From: Siphlonurus alternatus
Lineage: Eukaryota > Arthropoda > Insecta > Ephemeroptera > Siphlonuridae
NCBI GenBank assembly: GCA_949825025.1
Contig: OX463778.1
Coordinates: forward strand, 33,868,616 to 33,932,615
Direction: 5' to 3'
DNA length: 64,000 bases
A program made the position numbers and the translations under genes. Shown piece by piece: positions 36,761-50,181 of this stretch; the first letter of the stretch is position 1; the number at the start of each line of letters is the position of its first letter. The notes under the pieces were generated by a model that was not told the origin of the DNA, ran no database searches, and was given only the letters and a program-made list of their open reading frames with translations.

Positions 36761-39334
36761 GAAAGGTCAGTGTTGTCTGCAACATATTGTGTGCAACTAC
36801 ATGATTTTCCCATGCTCTCTGGAATGTCGTCTTGCAACTAAAACTTGTATGTGTGCATACAAGGAAATAACCACATTAAAAGAACAATTGGATGTAATCT
36901 ATATATAGTAGAAATATAACAATGATACTACATTAAAAAATATATATTATTAAATTTTCCTGTCCTCATTGTTTAAAATATATGAGGAGAATAAAAATAT
37001 TTTGTATGATAAATTGTATGGATTACCCCCTGAGGTCTTTATCAAGACAGCAAACAATTTATAATATGATACAATAAAAATATAAAAGAAAAAGAAAAAA
37101 AAATAGCATAGAAACTATTAATTTAGCTCATATTTACGTGACTTATATTCGGTGAAGAAAAGATAAAAAAAAAGTAATAAAATAAAAAACTGCGCATTAG
37201 ATTTATAACTTAATAGCAGGTCATCGCTGAAAAATAAAAAAAAAAGGGTACATTATAATAATAGAATCTGTTTTGTCAAATTGAGATTACATTTATATAG
37301 AGTTTTTTCATATTTTTTATTTGCAACAATGAATAATACTGCTATAAATTATTATAATGTATTGTAATTTATTTCGGCAATGTACAACATGTACAGTGAC
37401 ATTGCAATTTAAAATTGCACGAAATAGTAGTTACTCAATGACAGTGCGAAATATTGGAATTGTTTGTAATATCCGTATTTAAACTAAGTTTTTTAACACC
37501 TGTAAGAAAAATATAACATTTATTGATTTAATATTAAAAAGTTTTACAAATTTTATCTTCATATTTCTTTATTTGGTTGTTGTTATTAGGTATGTTTTAA
37601 CTTTTCTAGCAATATTATGATATTATTTTAAGACCATAATATTATATAACAACATGCACAATAACACGCAAACTTTTAAACAAATTTACTCACAGTTCAT
37701 TGACTGGAAAAAGTTCCAGTTTATGGTATTTTTTCTAAAATATTTAAACCAATCAGAAAAGTTTTCATATCGCTTTTGAAAAGATATATTATGATATGTT
37801 TAGAGTCTCTTAACAATACAACAAAATAAATTACGAAATTATAAAAATAACATTACATATATTTTGTATACGTATGTTTCTGTTACTGAATTAAAAAACA
37901 CAATAGAACAAGCGACATATCGTACAAATATTTTTATCACTACTTAGCATTTTGCTTGAAGGCAATAATATTTGCAGTAACATAATGATGATTGTCAGGA
38001 TACAGCATAATGACGTCATTACAATGCTCCTAATATGGAGAAACCTTGTCCTATTACTCTACGTCGTTTGCGAGAATTTATTTTTCATTTCTAAATACTA
38101 ACAAACGCAGGGAACACTAATTTATTCGTTTCAAAATAATACTAAATTTAATACCAAATTGTTCACATTTATACATAGAGAAAAGTACTATAGACCTTAA
38201 CAATTTTAATTTTATGAAAAATTTTTCCTGATTAGGTTGTATGTAATAATAATAATAATAATAATATCCCATGAACTAAACAAAATTTTAAATTAGTTTA
38301 TTTTCCACACGTGTGATTTTGTTATAAATAATATGGCGTGTTATTCAAAGTTGATCAGCAGCGCTACATAATTTTATAAACATTGGAGAAATCATTACTC
38401 TTCGTTTTGAAGATGTATTTTTTTATATAATTTTATATACAATGTCCTTTATCTATTACCGACCATTCTGATTGAAGTTTTCAAGGTTCTCGAAGTCAAA
38501 ACTTTAGGCAAATTTTGTGTTGAATTGCCAGACCATTTCTATTTTGAATAATCCTATAAGCAACGTTATATCAACTCAATATATTAACCCTATACAATAT
38601 ATTATTATGATTTCTATATAGATCAACTCCACGTTGTAGTAGGAATAAAGATGAAGCCAAAGTTGCTCCAGACTAGCTCCAGCATTATTCTATAATGCAT
38701 ATAAATGTGGTTTCCTTGAATTTTATGTTTTGTTTTTACAAATTGTCTAATCTAAACCAAAAATCCAAAATTCCGAAATGTTTTAGTCTTCCTCGGATAT
38801 TAAATTTCAAACTAACAACGTAAGTTTCAATAAATTTAGTAAATTTACTACAATCCGACTTCAGTCTTGAAAATCTTATGTGAAATTTTAAAAAACTTTA
38901 AATTACGTCAAAATTAGAATCCATTATAGCAAATTTCAGCTACCGAAATATTTCAGAAATTTTACTGTCTTTAAAACAAATGTTACATGTCTAACAAATA
39001 TAAGTACAGCGATTGGAGGAGAAAAATATGTAAAGTTTTCACATCCAGTTGGATCCATTTCTCAATTGGATTTGAATAAAAATAGAAAATTGAACAAAAC
39101 CCCAGCACATTGGTATGCTGAAGCCGAGAAAGTACGAAAACTTTAAAGCAAATTGCAAATATCTATGCCGAAAGAACTTGAACTTTAACAAAACTTTTGC
39201 TAGACAAATATTAACGTAGAAAAAAAATTGATAGTCTGAACTCTGAAGGGCATATAGATAAAAATATTACTTTCTATTGACAAATTAAGAATTTTGTGTC
39301 AGTAAAAAGTAAAAAATACACTGTAAACTCTGTA

Positions 39335-39546
39335 AAGGTGGATTTTCATGGGCGATTTCCAGCCTGCGACGCGACGCGAATAAAGCGCACTTGCTGTAAC
39401 ATCCATTAGCGGCCATATTGGGCGATTAAAAGAAAAAGAGCATCGTAATTAACGCGATTACCGGCGAATTCGCCGCCGCATAGGATTTCGCAGCTTTTAC
39501 GTCAAATCGCGCCGCATCGCCGTTGTCGCTCATGAAAATTCACCTT
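39335..39546. mobile_element. GC-rich inverted-repeat MITE
   Basis: The left end is AAGGTGGATTTTCATGGGCG and the right end, read inward, is AAGGTGAATTTTCATGAGCG; total 212 bp. The interior is unusually GC-rich for the window (CGACGCGACGCG, GGCGAATTCGCCGCCGC) and itself contains palindromic words. No frame. The flanks are TA and AA, so the duplication is uncertain. Confidence 0.75.
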
Positions 39547-42500
39547 AACTCTGAAACTATTTTTATTTTTTACTAAAAAAAATCATGATCGTAGTGGAAA
39601 CTCATATTAGAGCGGTCGTTTTCATTTTTTATTATTCAAATTGTTGTTATCGGTTGTCTCTTGAATACAGCTGGTCACCATTGCTAAACAAGACTCATCA
39701 ATCTCCATCGTACGGGTATCGAACTCAAGACCATCTGACTTGAAAACATATATTATTATGTAAGTGTACGCCTGAAGGTTGGTAAACGTCTCTCTTATCT
39801 TTCCAGAACATCTTACCTTACACCTCTCTCCTGCATTTCACGTAATAGACTCAAATTGATGTGGGCGTTTGAAGCCCTGCATATGCTATACTATTATGCT
39901 GAATAACATCAACCTGATATAATAACGCAATATAGCAAGGAACCCTATTGTATAAGCAAGAAGAAGAAAAAGAGGGGAGCTATTTTTAGTATAGCTTTTG
40001 TGCAGTGCAGGAACAAAAATGTATAATAGAAAAGTTAACAAGAAAATAAAGTACAATATTATATTTTTTTACCTTACCCGCTCGAAAAAAAAAAACACAT
40101 TAAATTTGATTTAAAATCTCGGTTGTTTATTATTTCTTTATTAGTAAGAAATGATGATTGACATTATTTTCAAAAAGTAAATAACATGGATTATTTATAG
40201 ACCAATAATATGGGAGACAACACCGTTATTTTCAATTCAAACAGTAATTTAGTAAATTAAAGTTGACAGAAACAAGAAAATATATCATATATATTTAAAA
40301 AAAAAAAAAAAAAAGCCCCGCCCACTTCATGCGGTTTATAATTTTAAAAGAAGGCGTGGTACTTTTTTTTATTACTCATTCTTTGTTTGTCTGTCATGAA
40401 AATGTTTAAATTTAAACACGTATTTGACAGTATAACAAACATACAACATCATACACCTGTGATATTAATTACTAAATGTAAACAAAACAACAAATGATAA
40501 AAAAAACTACACTTGTTTGCGTGTAAGTTTTAAATAAAAACAAGACAATTAGCATGAAAAATAGCACAGTAAAAAAAAAATAAAAAATAGTCTATTTATA
40601 GTTTGAAATTATATTAAAAGTTTATTTCTCTACTTACACATTGCATGATAAAATAAGAATTATTTAACGTGCTGAAGAATTTTTTTATGTTAAATTTCCT
40701 TATTTCCTTAATATTAGTATGAAAAAAAACAGTGATTTTTTTATAAATAAATATTTAGTAAATGACTTCAAAAGGCATTAAATGTAATAAACATTATAAT
40801 AAACTGTTTTCAAAATATAATCCCCTTTGTTCAATAGATTGCCTTACTGCTTTATCAATGACTCGTGAAAAATTAATGTTCGTGCTTTTTGATTGATTTA
40901 TAGTTCTGCGTTATTATGGTTTGATCAAATCTGCATCGGTATTCACTGCAGTAATAACATTTTGTATCGCCCGAATATTAAAGTGCACCATCATCATTCG
41001 TGCCCCCAGCATGGCAAACAAACAGCTAACTTGCTGCGAACAATTTCATTTTACAATGACAACTGCATCGTACAGAGATACTGATTGTTATTGTCTACAT
41101 ATGAACCACTCTCATAGCTTCTTAGTGCATGAAGCTACATCGATACAATATTTTATGCTGTTATATCTGAATTTTACGTTGTACAGACATATTTGCCCTT
41201 ATATTATAAGCCTGGTATAAAAAATAAACCCTATAATAAGAATTCTTAAAATTCTTCATCACAGTAGATTATAATTGGAATTTTTTGTTTCTCAAAGTTA
41301 CCATGGCATTATTGATGAATACAAAAAAAGGGAGGGAAAGTTTTTAATTTTTTTTACATGCAACCATAATAAACAATTGCGTGTAAAAAAAAATAAATCA
41401 ATTAATTCAAAACATCATAATAATGAAAAACTTCACCCGCCGTTACGATAATTAACATTACATTAGCATATACAGTGTACATTTTACTTTTAAAAATATT
41501 TTATTGATGACAGTAAAAAAAAAAAAATTATATAAAAAAAAAATTATATCATTTTAGTAATTATTTAGAGACAAAAATATTGTACTAGACAAAAATAAAA
41601 CAATAAAAAATTATTAAAAATAAAAAATTTATTAAAAAGTACATAAATTGTAACAACATGTCATGACAATATGGCTTTTAGTAATAAAAATTGATCACGA
41701 CAAACTGATAATATATACAAAGTGATTTCAATGTATATAACATTGAGTAATTTATAAAGCTTTTATATAATAACGAGTATAATAATTACGAGTAAAACCA
41801 ACAATTTTTATAAAATCTGTCTAGATTTCATGCACAAAGATATGATATAATAATACGTTACACCATATATAGAGTACATATAGAAATATGATGTTGTTAC
41901 GCTTTGTTACCTTTACTCTGTAACATTAGTAATGCTGGCGGTATATAATAAATGTCTAGGTATTTAATTATTGAAAGGTAAAAAAACAAAACTAATGGAA
42001 TAATAAATTTAATAAAAATTTAATTAATTCTTTGATGTGTTTTTTTTTACTTTTTTTTAAATGATGTTTGTTTATTTTTATTAATATAATTTTATTTTTA
42101 CGGAATGTAAATATTTTTTTAATCCTTCAGGGCAAATAAAGTGAACCATTTCTATATTTTAAAAAAAATTCTACATGACATAAAGCTAAAATTTGTTTTA
42201 CGTATAGAAATAATATAAAATTAATATGATACATCACGCGGCCTCTTGAATCTACAAGGTTTTTTTGAAGTCTACAAACATACTTTTTTTTCGTGCTGTA
42301 GTACCGCAGTTTCATTTTTTTCACGTAAAAACTTTCAGTATTTTATTTACTGTCTCATTTGTAAGTTTTACGCTTTACAACTAAGCCATTTTTACGTGTC
42401 TATTGCAATCTCATGTTAATTTGTGCACCAATATGTTGAAAAGTTTGACAAGGCAAATGCCATTCCATGTCGTGTAAAGACTAATATCGAACAGAAACTA

Positions 42501-42824
42501 CAAAAATTAAATATAATAATAAATTCCTTAGCATGATATGAAAATAAAATATTAAGTACCGAGTTTGAATCACGTCATACAATACATTGTACATGCTTTT
42601 AAATCTTTTGCTACTGTGATTGGAGAAAATTTGTGGGAAGATATTACGATTAAATTTAATTTATTTTAAAATAATCTATAAATCACATTAATGAAAAGTC
42701 CACGAATACTGTACATGCAAGAGAAAAGGTAGACTTACACGAGCGATATCTACGAAGCGGAATGTTGTTGTTTTTTAATCCGAGCGAATTACCGTGCGTT
42801 GCGAAAACGCGGTAGTTTACAAAT
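39547..42824. other. AT-rich non-coding DNA
   Basis: Very AT-rich with A runs near 40296-40313 and 41515-41540. Overlapping plus-strand frames of 63 and 99 codons at 40893-41220 have no recognisable feature. A GCGTT...AACGC hairpin lies immediately upstream of the candidate frame at 42825. Confidence 0.5.
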
Positions 42825-43082
42825 ATGGATTTTAGAGCAATGGACAACTGTCATGAAATTTTTGTATCGCATTTGGATAGAGGACTTCGAGAAAAGTATT
42901 ATCAATTTTTAAATAGTTTTTTAACATTTTCCAAATCGAGGGGAAAGCATTGTGACGGTAGTAATGCAACGTCTTTCCCTAGCTTACGTGTTAAATATTT
43001 GCATGACTATGACGTCACATTAGGGTTTTGCAGCACGATTTTAAGGATCTTAGAAGATTCAAAAATATATGATATTACATAA
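42825..43082 (+). CDS. Candidate small protein, 85 aa, unknown function
   Basis: An 85-codon frame starting at ATG in an A-rich context (AAATATGG), with an in-frame TAG 12 bases upstream and a TAA stop at 43080-43082. The translation begins MDFRAMDNCHEIFVSHLDRG and ends LRILEDSKIYDIT. It has an ordinary mix of charged, aromatic and small residues, unlike the Lys/Asn/Phe/Ile-rich chance frames elsewhere, and would be largely helical. I do not recognise a family and see no signal peptide or membrane segment. A hairpin element begins seven bases after the stop. Length alone does not exceed chance, so the case rests on composition only. It could also be a transposon relic. Confidence 0.3.
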   Translation: MDFRAMDNCHEIFVSHLDRGLREKYYQFLNSFLTFSKSRGKHCDGSNATSFPSLRVKYLHDYDVTLGFCSTILRILEDSKIYDIT

Positions 43083-43089
43083 TTTAAAG

Positions 43090-43229
43090 CCGGTATTACA
43101 CGATACAATTTTTCTAACTATTGCATACAATTTTTCCTTTCAAGAAAACTTGAACTACATTTGTTTGTATGGAGATGAAATTTTCTTGTAAGGAAAAATT
43201 GTATGCAAAATTGTATCGTGTAATACCGG
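43090..43229. mobile_element. Hairpin MITE, family H2 copy 1
   Basis: The ends CCGGTATTACACGATACAAT and their reverse complement give a 140-bp hairpin. The inner arms read TTGCATACAATTTTTCCTTT and CAAGAAAAC. The same inner words (GCATACAGTTTTTCTTT, CAAGAAAAC) occur in the hairpin at 49268-49396, so the two form one family. It starts just after the stop codon of the frame at 42825-43082. Confidence 0.8.
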
Positions 43230-43230
43230 T

Positions 43231-46200
43231 ATCTAAATATACAGTAAAAAAAAAAAATCCATTGCGCAATATTATTAAATCGCTCATGTAACCTCAAGAG
43301 TACATGCTACCTTGCGATGTGCAAGCACCCTGATGTGCACCCGCAGTAACAGCAACACATTTAAAAGAGGAATAAGCAACACATTAGCTTGGAGCGAGCA
43401 GGTGGATAATATGTTCTTTTTTCTACATGACGATGACACCAAGCATTACGCAATTGCACCGCTGTTGCTGCCGGCTCCCCTTTATCATTACCAGAGTCAT
43501 TACTGGAGCAAAGGAGAAAAAACTGTAATTTTAAACTAAGAAATTAGATTAGTTACTTTTTTTTTTTTAACACAAGCTAAAAATTTACATGAATAAATTG
43601 AATATTTAAAATAAATATATTTTGTTTTAGCTTTGACGAACACACTTTGAATATAATATTTTTTATTTTATATAAAATAGAGTACCATGCTTGCTTCATG
43701 AATTTTCAATCAGGTAACGTATGACAGGACAAAGTTTTATAATAGAATACTCGAGGTAAAAAATTAAATAAAAGGGATGCAGAATATGTATGTAAACGTT
43801 TTTGTTAAACGAGGACGTATAAAAAAAATATCTCATCAGTTCTTGTATAAATTTTTCAATCCAATCTCGATTTCAAACAAAAGTATTTCTGTCCTCCTAC
43901 TGTGATATACTGGATACAGATAACGAGTTTCTGAATTTTAAAAAGGTTGTTATACTGTCACAGAAATACAAAGCTGACGAACCTTGCTGTCACGTCGCAT
44001 GAGGCTGGCTGGGTCCCCTGACGCAGATTTGATGCAAGAGGGTCTATTTGACATCCGACCGTTCAGTGTCTTACACTAAGTGAGCACCGGATCTTCAGGG
44101 ATTTTTCAACCTAGGGTCAATTAACTTCCTGCCAACTTTAAATCCTCATAATATATATAAAGGTTACAGAAACGTAGTATAATTATATAAGTTTTTACTA
44201 AAACACTAAGGAACAAATCAAAAATATTTAGGACTCATCCGCTTTGCGTGACTCTTCCTCCCCCCCCCCCCCAAAAAAAAAGAAAGAAAAAAAATCTGAA
44301 TTCTTATATTTTTAATCGTATAGTATTTATTTAAGGATTTTGAGTGTTTTTCAGTTATAAAAGGTGTTACTATTAAATCAAATTGCGACTTGCACATGTA
44401 TTTAACGTCGTTGTTTTTCTTTTTTACTTTTTTTTTCTAATGTAATGAAGATATATTTTTTATTTGCAAATAGTGTTCTAATGCAGCATTTTTTTTTTTT
44501 TTTTATCGAGCACATTCTGAAGCAAGATAGCATTTGCATATTATCTCGTCATTAAAAATACAGTACTGCATGAAAATTATTCCAGCATGACGAACTGTTC
44601 TCGCCTTCATATTAGATCACAAGTCATGTTAATTTGCACCATAGGGGATTTGCACCTTAATTATATGACATCATTGATAGTGTAATTTTACTCCACATGG
44701 TTCTGTATTACCTGAACATTTGTCTTTACATGAATAACAAGACAACGTAATTAACTTGACACAGGTGAGATAACCGCAGCAATTAAGGTCCATATAATCA
44801 TCCAGTTAATCTACTTGAATACTAACACTATATAACTAATGACAATCGTGGAATAAGCACGTCACACACAGAATATACCACTGTATGGTTAATTATTCAA
44901 TTAATTCCAATAATGGAAAGTTGTTTAATTTAGTTTTAATTTGTTAAGCAATATGGTTTGAAATTTTACAAGGTGGCTTTTGAATTATGTTACATTTGCG
45001 CAATGTCATATCTTAATAAACTTTAATGGGAAGTGCATTTGAAAATGTAAATTAATGTTTTATTAAGACTCTATCTATGACTATCATCGATAGCTGAGTT
45101 ATGGCATAAAATTGACTCACATTATTGTTAGTGAATAGGGAATGCAAGGATCATCGTTTAATTTTATCCATTTATTGAGAAACCATAATAATATGCATGT
45201 TAACTATATATATAACGAATTCGCTACATTATGGAATATATTTTATGCAGATTTCAATATTTTCTCTGCAACTTTAATCATGCACGCTCCTTTCAAATTT
45301 TCTTAAGCTTTGCTCCATTTAACAAAACAACATGAATATGAAGACACTAAAACAATGTGTATATACGAAGTGGAATTTGCTTAACCCACTTGAAATGTTG
45401 TTTCTTTAAAAAGGGGGCGTGGTTATATTTTAATTCCTGCTTTCTTGTGACGTACATGACATTAAACATTTACCGCATCAGCATGAAAACAAGGAATAAC
45501 TCTGCGGTTATGTCGTCTGTATATACAGCATGGCTCAATCGAGCAAGATAACAGGATAAAGACTTTCTTCAACTTACACGCACCAGCCGCAGAATGGAAG
45601 AAAGGAAGTCGCAATGGCACAAGCTTCAGTATAAAAAGGCTCAGCAACAACTTGCAACTCTGCAACGTTATACCCAAGGATTGTAGAGGTTTATAGATCA
45701 CGTTTAACTAAGTTAGTAAAAGAGCTCAATTTATCGGATAGCTCTCAGAGAATGGACAAGAAGAGCTAACAGTAATCGTTAGATTTATCACTAAGTCACA
45801 TTGTTCTCGTGTTAGTCGATCACAATTCAAATCACGTTTCTTAATTTTAATATGATCACTACCTCATCTCAAACAAGTATTTTTTTATCAACAGTAAATA
45901 TAAAAGTCATTTTTATGAAGCATGAAAAAATATAACATAAAAAAAATGTTGGTTTAGAGTTCAAATTTGGCTCGTCTCCAAAAAAATAAAATGTCATATT
46001 TATACAGCCAGTGAAATATTACCATTAAAATAGATCATTCTAAAATTGTCAATATATATTATATATTATATCTATTTTTTCATAAATTAGTATATTTTAG
46101 AATTTATAAAATTACTCACAACTTTTTAAACAATTTTGCACCTTTTTCGTATTTTGTGTTTCAATATTTCACGAATTTCTTATTTTTACATATAAAGCAA

Positions 46201-46987
46201 GATTGAGTACACTTAACATCCATTACGTTCTCGCGACTGTGAATAATCACCACGATTCAATCAGTATCCACACGAGGTATAATACTTCTTCATTTTAACA
46301 CACGTCTCTTAAATCATTTTAATCTATACTGGATCTTCACAGCCTCTTCTTATTTATGCCAAGATGGGATTTCTACTGGGAATATGAGATCTTGAAGTCT
46401 CAATGTGAAACTAAACTTGGTCCCCAGAAATGTGGACATTGTTCTATAAAGGTGCTTTAATGAAGCTCAGTCTAATGGGACACAGTGTGTGAAGGAAGCG
46501 TGATTATAGAGGAAAGGATAGGTGACGTATCAATTAAGTAAGGTGTCACGTGGTACCTTGGTGATCATTAATATATTTCACTCTATTTCATATATAAAAT
46601 AACTGATCGTATAATTATCATATGCAAGATACCATGTGCTTTAAGTTTAGACCATCAAAGCAATTATAATATAATGAACTATTTCACCAGTTATACGTCT
46701 TACAAAAACGTGTCTATAAAATTAGGTTTTAAATTTTATTGAATTAAAAACTCATCCGTCAATGTGTCATTAATTATCGATGTAATATGATGATTAGGTT
46801 TATGATATCCATGTCAATTTATGTCAGAGGATTTAAGTCAATATTTAAAAACCTCTCACTTATTCATTGGTCCCTCAAAAAAAATAGTAATAATAAAAAA
46901 GAGGTTAGAAAATTCAAATCAAGTCAATTATTAATTTATTTGATTTTATTAAACACAAATAGTGTACAGATGCAATTAGACATATAC
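43231..46987. other. Non-coding DNA, no supported gene
   Basis: A GC-richer patch at 43300-43540 carries a 75-codon frame without recognisable features. A C run (about 44261-44272) and a T run (about 44489-44505) are present. A patch at 43980-44110 is near-balanced in composition but has no long frame. The rest is AT-rich. Confidence 0.5.
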
Positions 46988-47097
46988 ACTACGTTTACAT
47001 GACGGTGTTTAATACGTATTCGTTGACGAAGGATAATGTTATTCTTATGAGACGTTGTCAACGGATCCGTATTAAGCACCGTCATGTGAACGTAGTA
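46988..47097. mobile_element. 110-bp hairpin MITE
   Basis: The left end is ACTACGTTTACATGACGGTG; the right end, read inward, is ACTACGTTCACATGACGGTG. The arms continue about 45 bp (TTTAATACG..., CGTTGAC) to a short central AT stretch, so almost the whole unit folds. Flanking bases do not show an unambiguous duplication. Confidence 0.8.
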
Positions 47098-48911
47098 ACT
47101 ATATAATAATATATTAATATCACTAACATTATAACATTATCATACTTTTAACTAGAGATTGTATATATATATTTTCTGAACCCTCAGAAAATTTTGCATA
47201 AATTTGGCTTCATTTTCTTGGTTGCTGATCTTTATTTATAAAACATTGAATATAAATACACCAGGAGAAAAAAAAGAAATTGTAGAAGTGCTTTCAAAAT
47301 AATACATTTAATATTTTCATGAGAAAAAACATGTTGAAATTTTTTCCTCAAACGTGAATGATTAAATTGTCAATTGTCTACAATATATTGATATCTAAAA
47401 GAAATATAAAAAAAAAATCATATTATAGATAAATTGAAAAAAAGAAATGCCTTGAGTAACAGTAAAGGAAGATAAAGTTGAACAATGTTCAAGTAGTTGT
47501 ACATTATAAGACATTACTTTAATACTTGCAAAGTTTGAAAACAAAGCCGCTCACATTACAGTCTATATCTAAATTAAATCACGTTAACTATTAATAAGGT
47601 GTTCTTTTGGTCGGGATGAACTATTTTTATATCGGATGGAGGCAGCTCTTGTGAGCAGCAGACTGAGGAAGGTGGTGGTCGCGGCGCTCACATACAAAAG
47701 TCGACATCAAGGTCGGAACGTAGGCAGGTAACCTAATGCAAGTTGAGCTGATGCTACAATAAAAATTATCTGTGGCCAATAAGGAGCTGGGATTCTTAAT
47801 AAGAATTAAAAAAAAATATATCATGATTAATGCTTTAATAAAACAATTCAGAATGAAAGTCATATAAATTTTTTATTAAATCACAACTTTTATATATATT
47901 ATTATATTATAATCATATATACAACTTACAGTTTGTATACTTCGTTTGTCACTATATACTTCAAAATTGTTAATTTAATTTGGAACTTGATTCTATGAAA
48001 TTTACAATTAGACATTAAGGTATATAATTATATTTGAACAATTTAACATGATCAACACATTGAAAGGTTTTATTTAAGTCTATTTATAGCCAGACAGGCA
48101 CATGCTTTTGATTCTTCCTTGTTAACAAAAATACACTTGAGTCAAGTGTGACTTGAGCCATTTCCAACAAGCACTATGATATATTTTTAACATTCAAAGA
48201 ATTCTTATGATATTTTTCATGAATTTTACTACAAATAAAGAAGATATCACAAAGAAATGTTACCCGCAAGTCACTACAGAAATCTCATGGAACAAAGCCA
48301 AGTTTAAAAAAGAAACAAAAGTATTCAATAAAACAAATAAGTCTGTAGATATAAAAAAAAATTGAATTTTTTGTACATATCAAAAAGTTAAAAGGAAACT
48401 GATGGAGCTATACTGACATAACTGCTGCATTATATTAAACTACATTTTGGTGTGCGATATTAGTAACCAAAAGTTTATCCATGCTGGATATAAGGTGTCT
48501 GGAATAAGATCAAACTGTATGTGGGCTTGCCATAACGACAACCACAGAACAAGCCGGGCAGTAGCATGCTTGGCATATCCACAACTACTATATAGACCCA
48601 CCCTATATAGTAGGGGAGGCGAGAGGAAAACAGGCGCCTCTTGCATGCGGCAAAACCAACCAACGCTTTAGATGGGGGAGAGAAGAGAAGGGTTTAAACC
48701 AAAATTATAATTGCAAAATAATATGTAATCCATGTTCTCATAAAAAAATAATTAGATTAAATAGAGATGAAATAGTATATAGTACTTGTATATTACCACA
48801 AGTATATATAATGAACTATATAATATATTATACGTTTATAATATGTAATACAGTTTTTGGAAAGTTACCAAAGATATAGCATTCAACATGAATGCAACAG
48901 TTTATGTTGAT
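47098..48911. other. Non-coding DNA, no supported gene
   Basis: AT-rich, with two GC-richer patches (47630-47780 and 48440-48680). The latter has overlapping frames of 62-74 codons on both strands. It includes a local GGGTCTATATAGTAG / CTATATAGTAGGG symmetry and no protein signature. Confidence 0.5.
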
Positions 48912-49261
48912 GTACACTGAAAAAACACTTGACAGTTTTCCTGCTAAATTTAGCTGTTTTACGCGTTTGTATTTGTACCCATAAAAAAATTTGTTAAATT
49001 CAACAGAGTTGCTGTTTTAGATTTCTACAACCTCAGAACTGTTGAATTTTAGGCGTTAGATGTGTAGAATTCGGTGTAGCAGTGTATGAATGTTAAAAAC
49101 GACAGAGTTTGCGATGTAAGATTTATAGGTTCTATCTTTTTAATTTTAACATTTCTACTCTTTTAATTTCTACAGTTTATTCCTTGATTCTACTAACGTA
49201 TCTACTTCCTTATATTCTACAACTTTACTCTGTTAAATATACAATGTTCTAGAAGCTGGTA

Positions 49262-49403
49262 ATAGATGATGCAATTTATCTATTTATTGCATACAGTTTT
49301 TCTTTATACAAGAAAACGTAAGTTCCATTTCGTACAAGTGAACTTAAAGTTTTCTTGTAAAGAAAAACTGTATGCATTAAATAGATCAATTGCATCAACA
49401 TGT
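49262..49403. mobile_element. Hairpin MITE, family H2 copy 2, nested
   Basis: The core arms GATGCAATTTATCTATTTAT and reverse complement (49268-49396) are followed inward by GCATACAGTTTTTCTTTA and CAAGAAAAC. These inner words are shared with the element at 43090-43229, while the outer ends have diverged. It is nested within the left subterminal part of the CACTG-ended element. Confidence 0.75.
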
Positions 49404-49634
49404 AATACACCATCTTCTATATTATCAAAACATTCCATAATAAAATATTACAAGTTTCATAAGCAATGACAACATTAACAACATTATAATTAAATAATGA
49501 TTAGGGAGCAAACAAATCCTAAATAAAGATTTAAAGTGGTTATAAGGGTTCAATTAAAAAAAAATAGTGATTTATTTATAGAGTAAATATTTAATTAAAA
49601 AATCCAAACATTATATTGTACAATATTAGATGGC

Positions 49635-49640
49635 TTTATT
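49635..49640 (-). terminator. Polyadenylation signal AATAAA
   Basis: Minus-strand AATAAA about 77 bases after the stop codon of the three-exon gene model, a normal distance for a 3' untranslated region ending at a cleavage site 10-30 bases further on. In such AT-rich DNA AATAAA also occurs by chance, so its position is supportive only. Confidence 0.4.
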
Positions 49641-49716
49641 TGTATTATACATTCAAAATGTTATAAATTTTGTGAATGAGGTGAAGATGGAAATTTGTCA
49701 CACTTGAACTCTATTT

Positions 49717-50181
49717 TTACACTATTATACTCAACAACTGACGTAAAGAAGCATCATCTTGAGGGTCAATTCTGGGTTTCCTTTCCATCTTGGTAGTTTG
49801 AATGGTCGTTCGGGGAAGTGGTGGTGGCACAAGGGCGGTTGTAATCTGGACTGCATTCGCGAGACGTTCTGTCTGATGCATAATCCCCACATGGACGTCA
49901 ACTAGAAATGCACAGGTCTTGCATTAGTATTATTGCAAATTTATTGCAAGTAAACCTTCAACTTACCAAAAAATTTGCACGTGTAGCGTTATGGCCCTCA
50001 TCGCTCCTCAACGGTTCAAATATCGTCGGCCATGTGAAAATGCCTCGAAAATACCCCGGCACGCAGTTTTGCTGGCCGCCCGTGTCTTAAAATATTAACA
50101 CAATTATTAAAACAATGAATGGCATAACATTATAGGAAGTAAAATATTAATTAAACTTACCATTGATGATCCAGAATACAT
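49717..50181 (-). CDS. Three-exon small gene inside the CACTG-ended element, 108 aa, unknown function
   Basis: Model on the minus strand: exon 1 coding 50181-50161 (MYSGSSM), donor ATG/GTAAGT; exon 2 50071-49967 (starts QNCVPGYFRGIFTWPTIF), donor TTG/GTAAGT; exon 3 49917-49717 (starts TCAFLVDVHVGIMHQTERLA, ends RQLLSIIV, stop TAA). All junctions are phase 0 and all three exons stay open, while the introns (89 and 49 nt) contain stops. A TATAAAA lies about 90 bases upstream of the ATG and AATAAA follows the stop. The weak point is the exon 2 acceptor: the better acceptor 14 bases upstream breaks the frame. Exon 3 is hydrophilic with a proline run (LVPPPLPR). G-x-F-x-W-P and A-x-R in exon 2 faintly recall hormone-receptor modules, but the cysteines are missing. 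I do not assign a family. It could be an element-borne accessory gene or a captured host fragment. Confidence 0.4.

Larger units (their letters stand above)
35192..39334. other. AT-rich non-coding DNA
   Basis: Contains one small inverted repeat (35783-35874), a hammerhead-like phrase near 36.7 kb, an (AAT)n tract at 38244-38266, a self-complementary TGCAATTTAAAATTGCA near 37400 and a TGACGTCA at 38011-38018. The plus-strand frame at 36654-36908 (84 codons) overlaps the hammerhead-like phrase and is not supported as a gene. Confidence 0.5.

Noticed and set aside
36654..36908. 84-codon plus-strand frame
   Set aside because: It overlaps the hammerhead/Penelope-like phrase on the other strand and shows no family motif.
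39700..39745. tRNA B-box-like GAGTTCGATACCCG on the minus strand
   Set aside because: No A box at the right distance and no cloverleaf; kept only as a possible SINE relic.
40921..41220. 99-codon plus-strand frame
   Set aside because: Overlaps another long frame in a different phase, no domain, and is of chance length.
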